Part shown: positions 41,602 to 51,766 of the stretch, in pieces
How positions within the stretch are numbered: position 1 is the first letter of the stretch
How the letters are laid out: the number at the start of each line of letters is the position of its first letter
Assembly: GCA_963675565.2 (NCBI GenBank)
Contig: CAXXYD010000002.1
Location: 992,001 to 1,056,000, forward strand
Direction of reading: 5' to 3'
From: JARRKU01 sp963675565
GTDB taxonomy: Bacteria > Desulfobacterota > Desulfobacteria > Desulfobacterales > Desulfosarcinaceae
Length of the DNA: 64,000 nucleotides
Made by a program: the position numbers and the translations under genes
Notes under the pieces: generated by a model
What the model was told of the DNA's origin: nothing
Seen by the model: only the letters and a program-made list of their open reading frames with translations
The model's database searches: none

Positions 41602-44600
41602 TTACCCGCTGTTCCGGATGTCAGCTTCATCGCTGCGGTACGGCAGGATAACCGCTTTCGAACTGCGACCGTCGCATTTGATCATCAGGGGCGTGGATGG
41701 ACGGGCATGGGCCACAAAGCGGTATTCGTCGATCAGGGGATATTGCAGAATGTCACGCCAACGGATGAAATCGTCGCTGCCTTCGGTAACGGTAAGATAA
41801 GGCAATCCGTTGGTGGTGATGTGCTGAAAGAAGTGAGATCCCTGGGAGGGGTCGGCCTTCAGGTCGGAGTTGCGCAGTTCGACGATGGCGCCGGCGCCAT
41901 TGATGTCTTCCCATTTTACCGGTATGCCGAGCCAGGGGTCGAATGATCCCCAGCGCCCGGGGCCGATCAACAGGTAGGGACAATTCCGGGATTTCAGATT
42001 GGCATTGATTTTGGCCACCTCGCGGGCCATGTCGCGGGTGGCGGCGGCATAGAATGCATCCGGCTTCAGATAAACGATATCGCCAATGGGGCCGAATTCG
42101 CCATGCCCCATGGCCCGCGATGCATAGCCGACGGCCTGCGCCTGGTCATCGGCCGTCCACTCTACGGCAAAAAAATCGCCGCCGATGGTCATGGGCCGCA
42201 TTTGCAGGATACAGAAAACCGGGGGCTCCCCATGGTCGCCGCCCAAGTCCAGGGAAAATTCGAATTCCACATGGCACCCCATTTCGCTGCGTCCAAGGGC
42301 CAGCAAATCAACGATCAAATCAGCCAGAGGAAGGATTTTATGCTTGAGAATGGGTGCAAAGGTGACCATTTTTATGCCCCTGGGGACAACAGAATCCCGA
42401 ATGCGTCCGTCTTCGGGGATGTAGGTACTGAAGAGCCCGGTGAGGGCCTTTTGGTCCAGCACGTCCGCCACATCCAGTTTCAGCAGACCGGCGCTCAAAT
42501 CAATGGCGCTGGCCCCGATGCCCAGGGGCAGCACGTACAAATGACGCTGGGCGTTGTCCAGAATATCTTCGGTTTTCGAAAAATCGGGCAAGATGGCCGG
42601 ATATTTGGGGCAAAACCGCAGGCCGCCCTCCCGCTTACCGATGATCCTGCCGAATCCCATGGCGATTTTTGACATGCCGTCGTCCGGCTTCATCCGTTCA
42701 ATGGGATAATAATTCAGCGAACTCGCCATGCCCGATATGGCAGGGAAAAAATGATCCCCAAAACGGCGACCGGCAATCTGCTGGATCATCACGGCCATCT
42801 GCTCCTTGCGATGCCGATATGCCGTGCTGCGGGCAAAGCGCCGGGGCTGGTCAAACCAGGTCGAGGCATACACCTGCTTGATGGCGGATATCAGCCGATC
42901 AAACCGGATGCTGTCGTCCGGATGATTGTTGGGGAGCATAAATGTTTTATACAAACCGGCCAGGGGCTGGTGATGGGCATCTTCCAAAAGGCTCGAGGAG
43001 CGCACCGACAGAGGATAATGCACGGCATCGAGAAAGGCTTTCAGGTCGTTTTCGATTTGCGCCGGCATTTTTGCGGCCGCAAAAGCCTGGGCGATCTGAA
43101 GATCGGATTGATCGGTAAAATCCGAAAGGTGCAGGTTGTTGTCGGCCACGAAAGCATCGAAGGCCTCCGTGGTAATCACGAGGCTTGCCGGTATGCGGAT
43201 ATCGATCCCTTTGAATTTATCAAAAAGAAACGGTGATTGACGCAGCAGATTGGCCACAAAAGCCAAACCCCGTGCTTTGCCGCCGAGGGATCCGTGACCG
43301 ATTTTGACGATATCGGAGATCTGGGAATCAAATTCACGGGCATTGAACTGCCCCACCACGCCCTTTTGCCGCCACTTGCGCAATGCATGGATACTGCCCA
43401 ATAGATACTGGCGCATGGTTTCAGCATCCATAAAATCCGAAACCTGGACCTGGCGCAACTGCGAGGCCAGCACGATCTCGGATCGCGCCATAATCCAATT
43501 GGAGAAGCGATTGCGGGATGCATGGTAACACAACGGCTCTTCAGGAATCGTGGCCAGCACCTTTTCCAGTTCCCTCAAATTGGATGCCCGTGCCACTTCC
43601 GTACCGTCCGCAAATCGGAACACGAAATCCCCGAAACCCAGGAAATCCAGGAAATAACGATGCAACTCGTCAAAGAGATGCGGGGAATTTTTATCCAGAA
43701 ACTGCACCTTCAATGCCTCGGCCTTGCTCCGGTTGGGGGATTCATTGCTGATCAGCAACAAGGGCAGGTCGGGAATTTCGGCCTTGATTTCACTGAGCAG
43801 CCTGACCCCCGCATCGGCGCTTAATTTACCGCCGCATGGAAAGCGGGTGTCGGAGACCACACCAAAAAGATAGGGTTTATAGCGTTCATACAATTCAAGA
43901 GCCGCTTCGTAGGTGTCCGCTACCAGGATCTTGGGCCGCGCCCTCATCTTGAGCAGGCGATGCTCTTCGTTGAGGCTTTCATCCAGCACCTCCTGGGTCT
44001 GATGGACCACCTCCTTGTACATGCGGGGCAAAAAATAGCTGCGGTACAGAGGTGAATCCTCCACCAGGATAATCACCCTGACCTGAGCCATGCGGGTGTC
44101 CTTGTCCACGTTCAGGCGGTCTTCGACGCTCTTTACGATGGCCAGCAGCAGGTCGGCATCGCCGGACCAAATAAATATCTGATCGATGCCCGAGCCGTCT
44201 TTTCCCGATGGCAGCGGATAAAGCCCCTGAATACTGTGGGCCAGGAGGATCACCGGCAGGGCGGAATTCTGAGCCTTGATGGCCAGCCCCAGTTCAAAAG
44301 AGTCCATATCGTCCAGATGGGGCATGGTAATCACGAGATCAAAGGACTGCTCGCCAATCAGCGCAAGGGCCTCCCGGGCACCGTCCACGCGGGTAATCCG
44401 CGGCGGGCGGCTCAAGTTGAGCCCGTGGTACTCATTGATGATTTTGGATGCCAGGGAACCGTCCTCTTCCAATATGTAGGCATCATAGGCACTGGCCACC
44501 AGCAGGATCTCCAGAACCTTGTTTGACATGAGTTCGTGAAACACCTTAAAGTGGGTGTCAAAGTCCGAGGCCATGTAGCGCAATTTCGGATTGGGCGGTA

Positions 44601-44616
44601 AGTTTTTCATACCCAT
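41602..44616 (-). CDS. Receiver-like and PEP/pyruvate-binding (PPDK_N) fusion protein
   Basis: 1004 residues. Residues about 30-165 and 190-330 have a receiver-like pattern (EILLVASAYDAYILEEDG, FDLVITMPHLDDMDSFELG, VRVIILVEDSPLYRSYFLPR). From about 440 to 830 there is a PPDK N-terminal ATP-grasp domain: LGGKARGLAFVANLL, PLSVRSSSLLEDAHHQPLAGLYKT, and FSLDLGGDHGEPPVFCILQMRPM. No swivelling phosphohistidine domain or TIM-barrel is seen, so it is not a complete PEP synthase. It may be an ATP- or PEP-dependent signalling phosphotransferase. This combination is known from Deltaproteobacteria, but its role is not. Confidence 0.8.
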   Translation of the reverse strand: MGMKNLPPNPKLRYMASDFDTHFKVFHELMSNKVLEILLVASAYDAYILEEDGSLASKIINEYHGLNLSRPPRITRVDGAREALALIGEQSFDLVITMPHLDDMDSFELGLAIKAQNSALPVILLAHSIQGLYPLPSGKDGSGIDQIFIWSGDADLLLAIVKSVEDRLNVDKDTRMAQVRVIILVEDSPLYRSYFLPRMYKEVVHQTQEVLDESLNEEHRLLKMRARPKILVADTYEAALELYERYKPYLFGVVSDTRFPCGGKLSADAGVRLLSEIKAEIPDLPLLLISNESPNRSKAEALKVQFLDKNSPHLFDELHRYFLDFLGFGDFVFRFADGTEVARASNLRELEKVLATIPEEPLCYHASRNRFSNWIMARSEIVLASQLRQVQVSDFMDAETMRQYLLGSIHALRKWRQKGVVGQFNAREFDSQISDIVKIGHGSLGGKARGLAFVANLLRQSPFLFDKFKGIDIRIPASLVITTEAFDAFVADNNLHLSDFTDQSDLQIAQAFAAAKMPAQIENDLKAFLDAVHYPLSVRSSSLLEDAHHQPLAGLYKTFMLPNNHPDDSIRFDRLISAIKQVYASTWFDQPRRFARSTAYRHRKEQMAVMIQQIAGRRFGDHFFPAISGMASSLNYYPIERMKPDDGMSKIAMGFGRIIGKREGGLRFCPKYPAILPDFSKTEDILDNAQRHLYVLPLGIGASAIDLSAGLLKLDVADVLDQKALTGLFSTYIPEDGRIRDSVVPRGIKMVTFAPILKHKILPLADLIVDLLALGRSEMGCHVEFEFSLDLGGDHGEPPVFCILQMRPMTIGGDFFAVEWTADDQAQAVGYASRAMGHGEFGPIGDIVYLKPDAFYAAATRDMAREVAKINANLKSRNCPYLLIGPGRWGSFDPWLGIPVKWEDINGAGAIVELRNSDLKADPSQGSHFFQHITTNGLPYLTVTEGSDDFIRWRDILQYPLIDEYRFVAHARPSTPLMIKCDGRSSKAVILPYRSDEADIRNSG

Positions 44617-44928
44617 TTATAAACTTGGTGTAATCAGCATGTTAAAGCCATTTTTTAAATTTCCGGATTCAGGTATAATCGCCTGGAGCGATCTGGAGCG
44701 GCTTTTAGCTGCGATAGATAGCCTTGATGTGAGATTTTATCGCGGCTGAAAGCCGCTCCAGATTAAAATCCGAAGATTGAATACTACCATAAAAATAGTG
44801 GGGACCGACCGCATTTGCAAGCTTAAAGGCAATGTTACGCGATGTTTGCTGCTTCGAAATGCGGGAGATGGCCCGCAGGTGAACGCGGGGGGCGGGCACA
44901 AAAGCGATACGGAAGGGATAGTGAAAGC
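44617..44928. other. Intergenic, 312 bp, with an inverted repeat
   Basis: Between divergent genes. It holds the inverted repeat listed separately. The shorter ORFs here are discarded. Confidence 0.5.
44692..44762. repeat. 25-bp inverted repeat (REP/MITE-like)
   Basis: TCTGGAGCGGCTTTTAGCTG continues to CGATA at 44692-44716. Its complement, with two mismatches, lies at 44738-44762, with a 21-bp loop. A partial copy (CTGGAGCGA) lies just before at 44683. There is no T-run, so it is not a typical terminator. It is more likely a mobile palindromic repeat. Confidence 0.7.
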
Positions 44929-46311
44929 GTGGCTGTGTCTATTGTAGAAAAAGAAGCCAACCGAAACCGCCGACGCGCCATATGGGGCTGGGCCCTGTAT
45001 GACTGGGCCAATTCAGCCTTTGCCACCACAGTCATCGCCGTGTTCTTTCCCATCATGTTCAAGCAATATTGGGGTCAGGATCTGGACGTGAACCTGAGCA
45101 CTTTTCGGCTGGGCATGGGAAATGCCCTGGCCAGTCTGGTGGTTGCCGCCATGGCCCCGCTCCTGGGTGCCGTGGCCGACAAGTGCGGACAGCGAAAAGG
45201 GATGCTCATCGCCTTTACCTATTTGGGGGTATTGATGACCGCCGGCCTGGCCTTGATTCCCCAGAACCAATGGCCGGTCGCCCTGATCTTATATGCCGTC
45301 GGCGTCATCGGATTTTCCGGGGCCAACGTATTTTATGATGCCCTGCTTCCCCATGTGGCCCCTCCCGGACGAATCGACCAGGTTTCGAGCCTGGGATACG
45401 CCCTGGGCTACCTGGGTGGCGGCTTGCTTCTTGCGGTCAACGTGCTGATGACCACCCAACCGCACCTGTTCGGCCTGGCCGGCCCTATCCAGGCCATCAA
45501 AGCCGCCTTGTGCTGCGTGGCGCTCTGGTGGGCGATGTTTACCCTGTTCACCATTGTATGGGTGCCGCCCGATCCCCGAAAGCGGCACCAGCCATTGATC
45601 ATTCAAATCAAATCCGCAGGGCGGCAAATCATTGCCACCTTCAAGCTGGTTCGGCAGCTGAAAACCCTGTTCACTTTTCTGTTGGCCTACTGGTGCTATA
45701 TCGACGGGGTGGACACCATCGTTCGCATGGCCGTGGACTTCGGCGTCTCCTTGGGGTTCAACACCGATGACCTGGTCAAAGCGCTGCTGATCACACAGTT
45801 CGTCGGTTTTCCTTCCGCACTGCTCTTCGGCCGCCTAGGGAAATACTGGGGTATCCGGCCCTCAATCTACCTGGCCCTATATATATACATGGGTGTCACC
45901 CTCTGGGGGGCGTTCATGACCCGGCCGGGGGAGTTTTACCTGCTGGCCGCCGTCATCGGCTTGGTGCAGGGCGGTATCCAGGCCCTGAGCCGCAGCTACT
46001 ACGCCCGGTTGATTCCCGCCGAACGAAGTGCCGAATTCTATGGTTTTTACAATATGCTGGGCAAATTCGCCGCCATTGTCGGCCCCATGCTGATGGGGCT
46101 CACCGGGCTGGCCACCAAACGACTGCTGCTGCCGGTCGCGGCCACCCCTGAACAAATCCGCATCACCGGTCTTGTGGCCACCCGCACCAGCATTATTTCG
46201 GTGCTGTTGCTGTTTTTGGCCGGTGCGGTGCTGTTTTACTTCGTGGATGAAGGCAAGGGGAAAATGGAAATGCAGCGGCTTACTGACCAGGCATCTCCAA
46301 CAGCGCCCTGA
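44929..46311 (+). CDS. UMF1-family MFS transporter
   Basis: About 460 residues from GTG 44929 (or 44935). The frame is open further up to 44842, but that start lacks family similarity. Recognised from WALYDWANSAFATTVIAVFFPIMF (the ATG22/UMF1 signature, cited here as WALYDWANSAF). About 12 membrane helices alternate with charged loops (GRLGKYWGIRPS). Related to vacuolar effluxers. The substrate is unknown. The C-terminus overlaps the convergent patatin gene by 32 bases. Confidence 0.85.
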   Translation: MAVSIVEKEANRNRRRAIWGWALYDWANSAFATTVIAVFFPIMFKQYWGQDLDVNLSTFRLGMGNALASLVVAAMAPLLGAVADKCGQRKGMLIAFTYLGVLMTAGLALIPQNQWPVALILYAVGVIGFSGANVFYDALLPHVAPPGRIDQVSSLGYALGYLGGGLLLAVNVLMTTQPHLFGLAGPIQAIKAALCCVALWWAMFTLFTIVWVPPDPRKRHQPLIIQIKSAGRQIIATFKLVRQLKTLFTFLLAYWCYIDGVDTIVRMAVDFGVSLGFNTDDLVKALLITQFVGFPSALLFGRLGKYWGIRPSIYLALYIYMGVTLWGAFMTRPGEFYLLAAVIGLVQGGIQALSRSYYARLIPAERSAEFYGFYNMLGKFAAIVGPMLMGLTGLATKRLLLPVAATPEQIRITGLVATRTSIISVLLLFLAGAVLFYFVDEGKGKMEMQRLTDQASPTAP

Positions 46312-47269
46312 GGTCCTCCATCTTCTCCTTCATACCGATATAGCCTTCCCCGATGGCCATTTCCACTTGGTCGAAGTCCATTATTTTCAGCGCCCCCAAA
46401 CGGGGCTGGACCAGAACGTCCGGTGGCTCCACGGCCAGGTTGATGCGGGTGATGCGCTCCTGCATGATGCCAATTGAGGTGATGACGGTATCGATAATGT
46501 CCGGCATATTGACATCGCGGCCCAGAAGATCGTTGACTTTGTGTTTAAAAGACGCCCCGGCAGACGCGTAATAGTCGGAAAGTTTCCTCAGAATTTCACT
46601 CCGCGGTTCGGGATCTTCGTGTACGATTTTTTCAGGTTCTTTTCTTCGCGGCTGTTTTATCCGGCGCGACACAATGTTACTGTTCAAGTCCACGGCAATC
46701 ACCACGTCGGCGCCGGTGGCCCGGGCAACACCCACCGGGACCGGATCCACCATACCGCCGTCCACCAGCCAGCGGTCCTTAAGCCAGGCAGGCGCAAAAA
46801 GCCCCGGCACACTCATGGTGGCCCGCAGGGCGTGGAGCAGATTGCCTGATTTCAAAACAACCTTTTCGCCGCGCTGCAGGTCCGTGGCCACCATCATCAC
46901 CGGAATATTCAGTTCGGAAAATTGTGTCGCCGGCGTGTGCATCGAGAAAAGCTCCCCCACCTTCTTGGTGCCGTTGAGCAGTCCCGAGCGCGGGAAAACC
47001 ACATCAAAATACGAGAACACTTTCCGGCCATCCATACTCAAAACGAAATTTTTGAGGCTTTCCAGGCTGCCGCTGGCGTAAATGGCGCCGACATAGGCAC
47101 CCACACTGCACCCGGAGATAAAATCGATGGGAATCCCCTCTTCCAACAGGGCCTCGATGGCGCCGATATGTGCCCAGCCGCGAGATGAGCCGCTGCCCAG
47201 CACGAGGGCGATGGTTTTGCGTGACGGCAAAAGCGCCGAATCCGATGTCTTCAAACTGTCACTGTCCAT
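46280..47269 (-). CDS. Patatin-like phospholipase (RssA-like)
   Basis: 329 residues from ATG 47269. The oxyanion loop is GSGSSRGWAHIG, the nucleophile elbow GCSVGAY (Ser about 69) and the catalytic Asp lies in VDGGMVDPVP: a complete Ser-Asp dyad. This is the bacterial RssA/YlbK type without membrane anchor. It probably hydrolyses lipid esters. The C-terminal 100 residues are helical and charged. It overlaps the MFS gene at the 3' end. Confidence 0.9.
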   Translation of the reverse strand: MDSDSLKTSDSALLPSRKTIALVLGSGSSRGWAHIGAIEALLEEGIPIDFISGCSVGAYVGAIYASGSLESLKNFVLSMDGRKVFSYFDVVFPRSGLLNGTKKVGELFSMHTPATQFSELNIPVMMVATDLQRGEKVVLKSGNLLHALRATMSVPGLFAPAWLKDRWLVDGGMVDPVPVGVARATGADVVIAVDLNSNIVSRRIKQPRRKEPEKIVHEDPEPRSEILRKLSDYYASAGASFKHKVNDLLGRDVNMPDIIDTVITSIGIMQERITRINLAVEPPDVLVQPRLGALKIMDFDQVEMAIGEGYIGMKEKMEDLRALLEMPGQ

Positions 47270-47515
47270 TAAAAACCCCCACCTGCATAAGCCCCCCTTT
47301 GCAGACATATGTCCCGGAATGGCATGGCCATCCGAAAAGAACCGCGGGCATTGGGCATAGCGATCCGATGAGCAGGACCGGCGATGATTCAATCGGCCGG
47401 ATACCTGGAAAAATCCTGTCCCCGGTTATACGCCGGCGTTTTGTAAGGGTCTCTTAAAATATTGGCGATATGCCGGCCTTCCCAACAAGCGTTGATGAGA
47501 AAATCATGAACCCGT

Positions 47516-47853
47516 TCAATTATCTTTTTGGTTGTAGCGCCGCAGGGTTCGGATTGTCAAGCGTGACCCGGGCCCGTTCACCGATACGGGATTCCCGGCG
47601 GGCCGCCACAATTGCCGCCCCCGGGGCAAGATCACCCCGACGATCGGAATCCTGGTGCCGGAGGAACAGATACGTTTTTTGTATTCTTCGATGAAATCGA
47701 TCAATGTTTCGTCGGAACAGGAAATATCGCCGGGAAAGCTGTTTCAGTGCTCGTATCCGCTGCGGCCTTGCCTGACGCAACGACGTAATGGCTGAAATGA
47801 AAGCAGTTGCTCAGCCGGTCGATTACGCGCCGATAATAGTGCTGCGCCGTCAT
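47516..47853 (-). pseudogene. Degraded small gene downstream of glgP
   Basis: ATG 47853 with a strong GGGAGGA begins MTAQHYYRRVIDRLSNCF and goes on to HYVVASG, then loses its frame. The continuing, coherent-looking frame (SFPGDISCSDETLIDFIEEY as its start, ending at 47516 in LRRYNQKDN) needs one frameshift and passes a TGA. Together they look like one small protein gene of about 110 residues with two lesions. It starts 23 bases after the glgP stop. No family is recognised. Confidence 0.45.
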
Positions 47854-47875
47854 CGGATCCTCCCAACGGCATCAC

Positions 47876-50023
47876 TTAGACGGTTGGATCAGGCTCTTGG
47901 ATGGCATTCATATAGTAGCGCTGGACGTATTCCTTGACCATGCGCCGGGCCGAAAAACGGGCAGCGTTGCTGCGAATGGCCTCTTTCATGACCCGCACCC
48001 AGCCTTTGGGAATGCCGTCGTCGCTGACTCCGTAGTACAGGGGAATGATTTCATCTTCGAGAAGCTGGTAGATGGCACAGGCATCAATACCAGTGCGGTC
48101 GGCCTCGCCGTAAGTATCTCCAAAAGCCCAACCGTTGCTGCCGTTGTATCCCTCGATCCACCAGCCGTCCAGAATACTCAAATGGGGCACACCATTCAAG
48201 GCGGCCTTCATTCCGCTGGTGCCGCAGGCTTCCATGGGCGGCAACGGGTTATTGAGCCACACATCCACACCGTGGAGCAAATACTGGGCAATCTGCTCAC
48301 CGTAGTCCTCCACAAAGGCGATGCGGCCACCCATCTGGGGGTCCTGGCAGGCGTTGAACACTTTTTGGAGGATATACTTGCCGGGGTCGTCAGCCGGGTG
48401 CGCTTTTCCCGCGAAAATGAGCTGGATGGGCCGCCAGCGATCGTTGAGCAACCGTTTGATGCGCGGCAGATCGCTCAGGATCAAATCGGCCCGCTTATAT
48501 GTGGCAAACCGGCGGGCAAACCCCACGGTGAGAATGGATGGATCCAGCATGGCGCCGCCGGAAAGCATAATGAGCGGACTGGCGTGCTCATCCACCCAGC
48601 GTTTGCGGCAGCGTTCACGGATGGCATCGATCAGTTTGATCTTCAGCCAGTAGTGGGTTTGCCAGAGTTCCTCGTCCGGAATTTTTTCCACCAGTTCCCA
48701 GGTATACGGATTGTCATGGTTGTCCCGCCACGTGGAGCCGAGGTAACGATCGTAAAGCCGCTTTATCTTCGGTTCCACCCAGGTGGGTATGTGAACACCG
48801 TTGGTAATGGCATCGATGGGAACCTCGGTCTCCGGCTTGTCCGGCCAGAGGCAGTGCCACATCTTGCGCGACACCCGGGCATGATTCTGGCTGACGGCAT
48901 TGCAATAGCGTGAGGCCCTGAGTGCCAGCACGGTCATATTGAACCCCTGCCGTGGATTTTCGGGACTGGTTCCCAACTGCAGAAACTGGTCGCGATTAAG
49001 CCCCAGTCCAGACCAGTAGGATCGGAAATACTTCTCGATCATTTGAAAGGGAAAGACATCGTGGCCGGCCGGCACCGGTGTATGGGTGGTAAACACGATA
49101 CGCCGGCGCACCGTTTCAAAGGCATCGTCAAAAGACATGCCGTTCAGACGGCAGTCGCGGATCTGCTCCAGCAAAGCCAGGGCAGCGTGGCCTTCATTGA
49201 GGTGAATCAGGTGGTAGCGCAGCCGCAGCTTTTTCAGCATTTCGGCGCCGCCGATGCCCAGCACGATCTCCTGGCGCAGGCGCTGTTCCAGATCCCCTGA
49301 ATAGAGCCGGGCGGAAATGGAACGGTTCCATGGATCGTTCTGGGCGATATCCGTATCCATCAGGTAAAGGGTACTGGTGCCCACGGCAACCTTCCAGACC
49401 GCCACCAGAATGGGCGGCTGGATCAACGGAACCTCGAATATGAGCTGGTGGTTCTCATCCGCCATAACCCGTGAAATGGGGGCCGCCTCACGGTCAAAAC
49501 GCTCATCAATGTGGCCCTGCCATCCATCTTCGCGGATTCTCTGGTGCAGGTAGCCCTCCGGATACATGAACCCCACCCCTGCCGCAGGAATATTCAAATC
49601 GCTGCACTCCTTGAGAAAATCGCCTGCCAGGAACCCCAAGCCGCCGGCATAAAATGGTAGGGACCGGTGCAGGCCGAACTCGGCCGAAAAATAGGCTACC
49701 GCCGCGGTATCGGGCGCCAATCCCATGTCCCCGTTCAAAACGAGGTGATCTTTGCGGGCCATGTAGTTTTGAAAAAGCGACATCACCACATGGTAATGAC
49801 GGAGGAAATCGGGACTTTGCGCTGCAGCGGACAATATTTCGGGAGACAGCTCCCGGAGCATCTTGTCCGGGTTGTGGCCACTCTCCTTCCAAGCCTGCCG
49901 GTTGAGCATCTTGAAAAGCATCCGGGCCCGGGGGCGCCAGCTCCACCACAAATTTTCCGCCAGTTCGGCAAGTCCCGAAATATTCTGAGGCAAGTTAAAA
50001 AAATGGGTCTCTCCGTTGGTCAT
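47876..50023 (-). CDS. glgP: Alpha-glucan phosphorylase
   Basis: 715 residues, the short alpha-glucan-phosphorylase type (TIGR02094-like). The N-terminal DUF3417 part contains NLWWSWRPRARMLFKMLN. The catalytic domain has AYFSAEFGLHRSLPFYAGGLGFLAGD, FTTHTPVPAGHD, ITNGVHIPTW, and the PLP site EACGTSGMKAALNG with the Lys. It releases glucose 1-phosphate from glycogen or maltodextrin using phosphate. It lies in the same direction as glgA, 100 bp downstream of it. Confidence 0.94.
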   Translation of the reverse strand: MTNGETHFFNLPQNISGLAELAENLWWSWRPRARMLFKMLNRQAWKESGHNPDKMLRELSPEILSAAAQSPDFLRHYHVVMSLFQNYMARKDHLVLNGDMGLAPDTAAVAYFSAEFGLHRSLPFYAGGLGFLAGDFLKECSDLNIPAAGVGFMYPEGYLHQRIREDGWQGHIDERFDREAAPISRVMADENHQLIFEVPLIQPPILVAVWKVAVGTSTLYLMDTDIAQNDPWNRSISARLYSGDLEQRLRQEIVLGIGGAEMLKKLRLRYHLIHLNEGHAALALLEQIRDCRLNGMSFDDAFETVRRRIVFTTHTPVPAGHDVFPFQMIEKYFRSYWSGLGLNRDQFLQLGTSPENPRQGFNMTVLALRASRYCNAVSQNHARVSRKMWHCLWPDKPETEVPIDAITNGVHIPTWVEPKIKRLYDRYLGSTWRDNHDNPYTWELVEKIPDEELWQTHYWLKIKLIDAIRERCRKRWVDEHASPLIMLSGGAMLDPSILTVGFARRFATYKRADLILSDLPRIKRLLNDRWRPIQLIFAGKAHPADDPGKYILQKVFNACQDPQMGGRIAFVEDYGEQIAQYLLHGVDVWLNNPLPPMEACGTSGMKAALNGVPHLSILDGWWIEGYNGSNGWAFGDTYGEADRTGIDACAIYQLLEDEIIPLYYGVSDDGIPKGWVRVMKEAIRSNAARFSARRMVKEYVQRYYMNAIQEPDPTV

Positions 50024-50123
50024 GGACGCCTCCGGCGGCTAAAAGGGATATCAATGGATTGGTGGGGCATAAAAACACCTGGTATGCCGGAATGATCGGC
50101 GCGCAAACAAAGCAACCCCCACG

Positions 50124-51680
50124 TCATGCGGCAACCCGGGAGGCGGCCGCCGACTCGCGCGCGGCTTCCTGATACACCAGGGGCCGGTCCAGGATACGCG
50201 CATAAAGATCAACCATACGGCGCACCGTATCGGCGGAATCAAACCGGGACCGGCTCTCGGCCATAATGCGCCGGACCTGTCGGGTCCGGAACGCCCTGGG
50301 CTGACAGTAAAAGGCGATGGCTTGATCAACGGCCCAAAGAAAGCCTTGCGCATCCATGTGTCTGAATAAAAACCCCGTTCCGCGGTTGGCTGCCGCGTCC
50401 AGATGTTCGACACAATCGTGGATGGCCCCCGCATCGTGGGCGATGGGCAGCGCACCATATCGCTGGCCAATTTTGCACGGCAGCGCACATGGATCGAGGC
50501 CGATGGGCATGAGTACGAAATCCGAACCGCCATAGGCCAGCCGGTAGAGACGGGCATCGAAATCGCAGACGGCGATGCGGCCCGCTGCACCTAAGCGTTG
50601 GACCAGCGTGCGCATGTAATCGGCAAAGTCGCCGTCGGCGATAAACACCACTTGAAGGCGCTGTTCGTGATAGCGGTTCAGCATGCAGGCCAGGGTCTCT
50701 GCCATGAGCCGGCTGCCGGAGCGGGAACCGTCCAGGCGCGTGGGCCAGAAACACACCGGCGCCCTGGAGTCCAGATCCAGGTTCAAGGAGTCCTGCAGGT
50801 GGAGTTTATTGTGCAATTTTGCGGTGAAGTGGGTGTCCGGCCCGTAAGGTTGTTTCAGGGCGCGGTCAACGGCCGGGTCAAAAGATGGATCCGGCGCCGG
50901 TGCCACGGCAACCAGATGTCCGGTCCGCACTTTGTTCTGCAGCTCGGTTTTCAGCATGGCAGCGGTATGGTGGTTCGATTCGGCCGTTACCGCCCTGAGA
51001 AAAGCCGGGCTCAGCATATGGGCCCACTCAGCGGCGAACAGACCGCTGGTCAGCAGATCGAGCGGGTTGGTATCTCTTGTCTCCTGATAATTGACGGGCA
51101 TGCGACAGTAGTAACCATACTGCCAGAAGGAAGCCGCATCGATCCCCCGCTCTTCGATGGTGGACAGGAGCAGCCGCGGTGATTCCAGGCGATAAAGGGT
51201 ATACAGACAGGGGATGGCGTTTTTGCGGGCCATGGCCGGAATCAGCCCCGTCATCCAGTCGAAACAGTGGATCAGGTCCGGCTGAACTTCCGGGATGATG
51301 CGGTTGATCACCTCCCGCTGAAAAGCCAGGGCAATCCGGATGTTCTCCCAGTTCGCGGTCAGAAACAGCTTGGGATGGTAGTAAAACGATCTGTCCTGGG
51401 CCAGATGGACACGACTTTCAGGCAGCGTGCGCCGGCGGCGGTGGATATCCACCGCCGGCATGAAACGGGCGTTGATTTTAAAGACATTGCGGTAATTGGG
51501 CATGGCCAGGTGGACGTCCACACCGTCCTCGTATAGCCCATGGATCTGGGCGGCACAGATGTCGCCCAGGCCGCCGGCCCGGGCCGACAGGGACCGCGAA
51601 TCCGTTCCCATTCCTTCGGGTACAAAGGTTATTTCCGGAGTGACCACCAAAATTCGCGGAGTACGGGGTCGCGTTGTCAT
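50124..51680 (-). CDS. glgA: Glycogen synthase, GT5 type
   Basis: 518 residues with the GT-B fold of starch/glycogen synthase. The N-terminal domain has ILVVTPEITFVPEG and the glycine loop ARAGGLGDICAA. The C-terminal domain has VVFIADGDF and DFVLMPIGLDPCALPCKIGQRYGALPI. The usual KTGGL is here RAGGL, and the usual (F)EPCG is DPCA, so both nucleotide-sugar-binding spots are altered. It may use a different donor (for example UDP- rather than ADP-glucose) or have low activity. With glgP and the CBM48 gene it forms a glycogen block. Confidence 0.85.
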   Translation of the reverse strand: MTTRPRTPRILVVTPEITFVPEGMGTDSRSLSARAGGLGDICAAQIHGLYEDGVDVHLAMPNYRNVFKINARFMPAVDIHRRRRTLPESRVHLAQDRSFYYHPKLFLTANWENIRIALAFQREVINRIIPEVQPDLIHCFDWMTGLIPAMARKNAIPCLYTLYRLESPRLLLSTIEERGIDAASFWQYGYYCRMPVNYQETRDTNPLDLLTSGLFAAEWAHMLSPAFLRAVTAESNHHTAAMLKTELQNKVRTGHLVAVAPAPDPSFDPAVDRALKQPYGPDTHFTAKLHNKLHLQDSLNLDLDSRAPVCFWPTRLDGSRSGSRLMAETLACMLNRYHEQRLQVVFIADGDFADYMRTLVQRLGAAGRIAVCDFDARLYRLAYGGSDFVLMPIGLDPCALPCKIGQRYGALPIAHDAGAIHDCVEHLDAAANRGTGFLFRHMDAQGFLWAVDQAIAFYCQPRAFRTRQVRRIMAESRSRFDSADTVRRMVDLYARILDRPLVYQEAARESAAASRVAA

Positions 51681-51766
51681 GGATGCCCCCTATTCATGCG
51701 TTCAGGATGGTTTATTGCAGATTTTTCCGCCGGCGATCCGACTGTTGCCCCTTGTCCAACCGGGTG

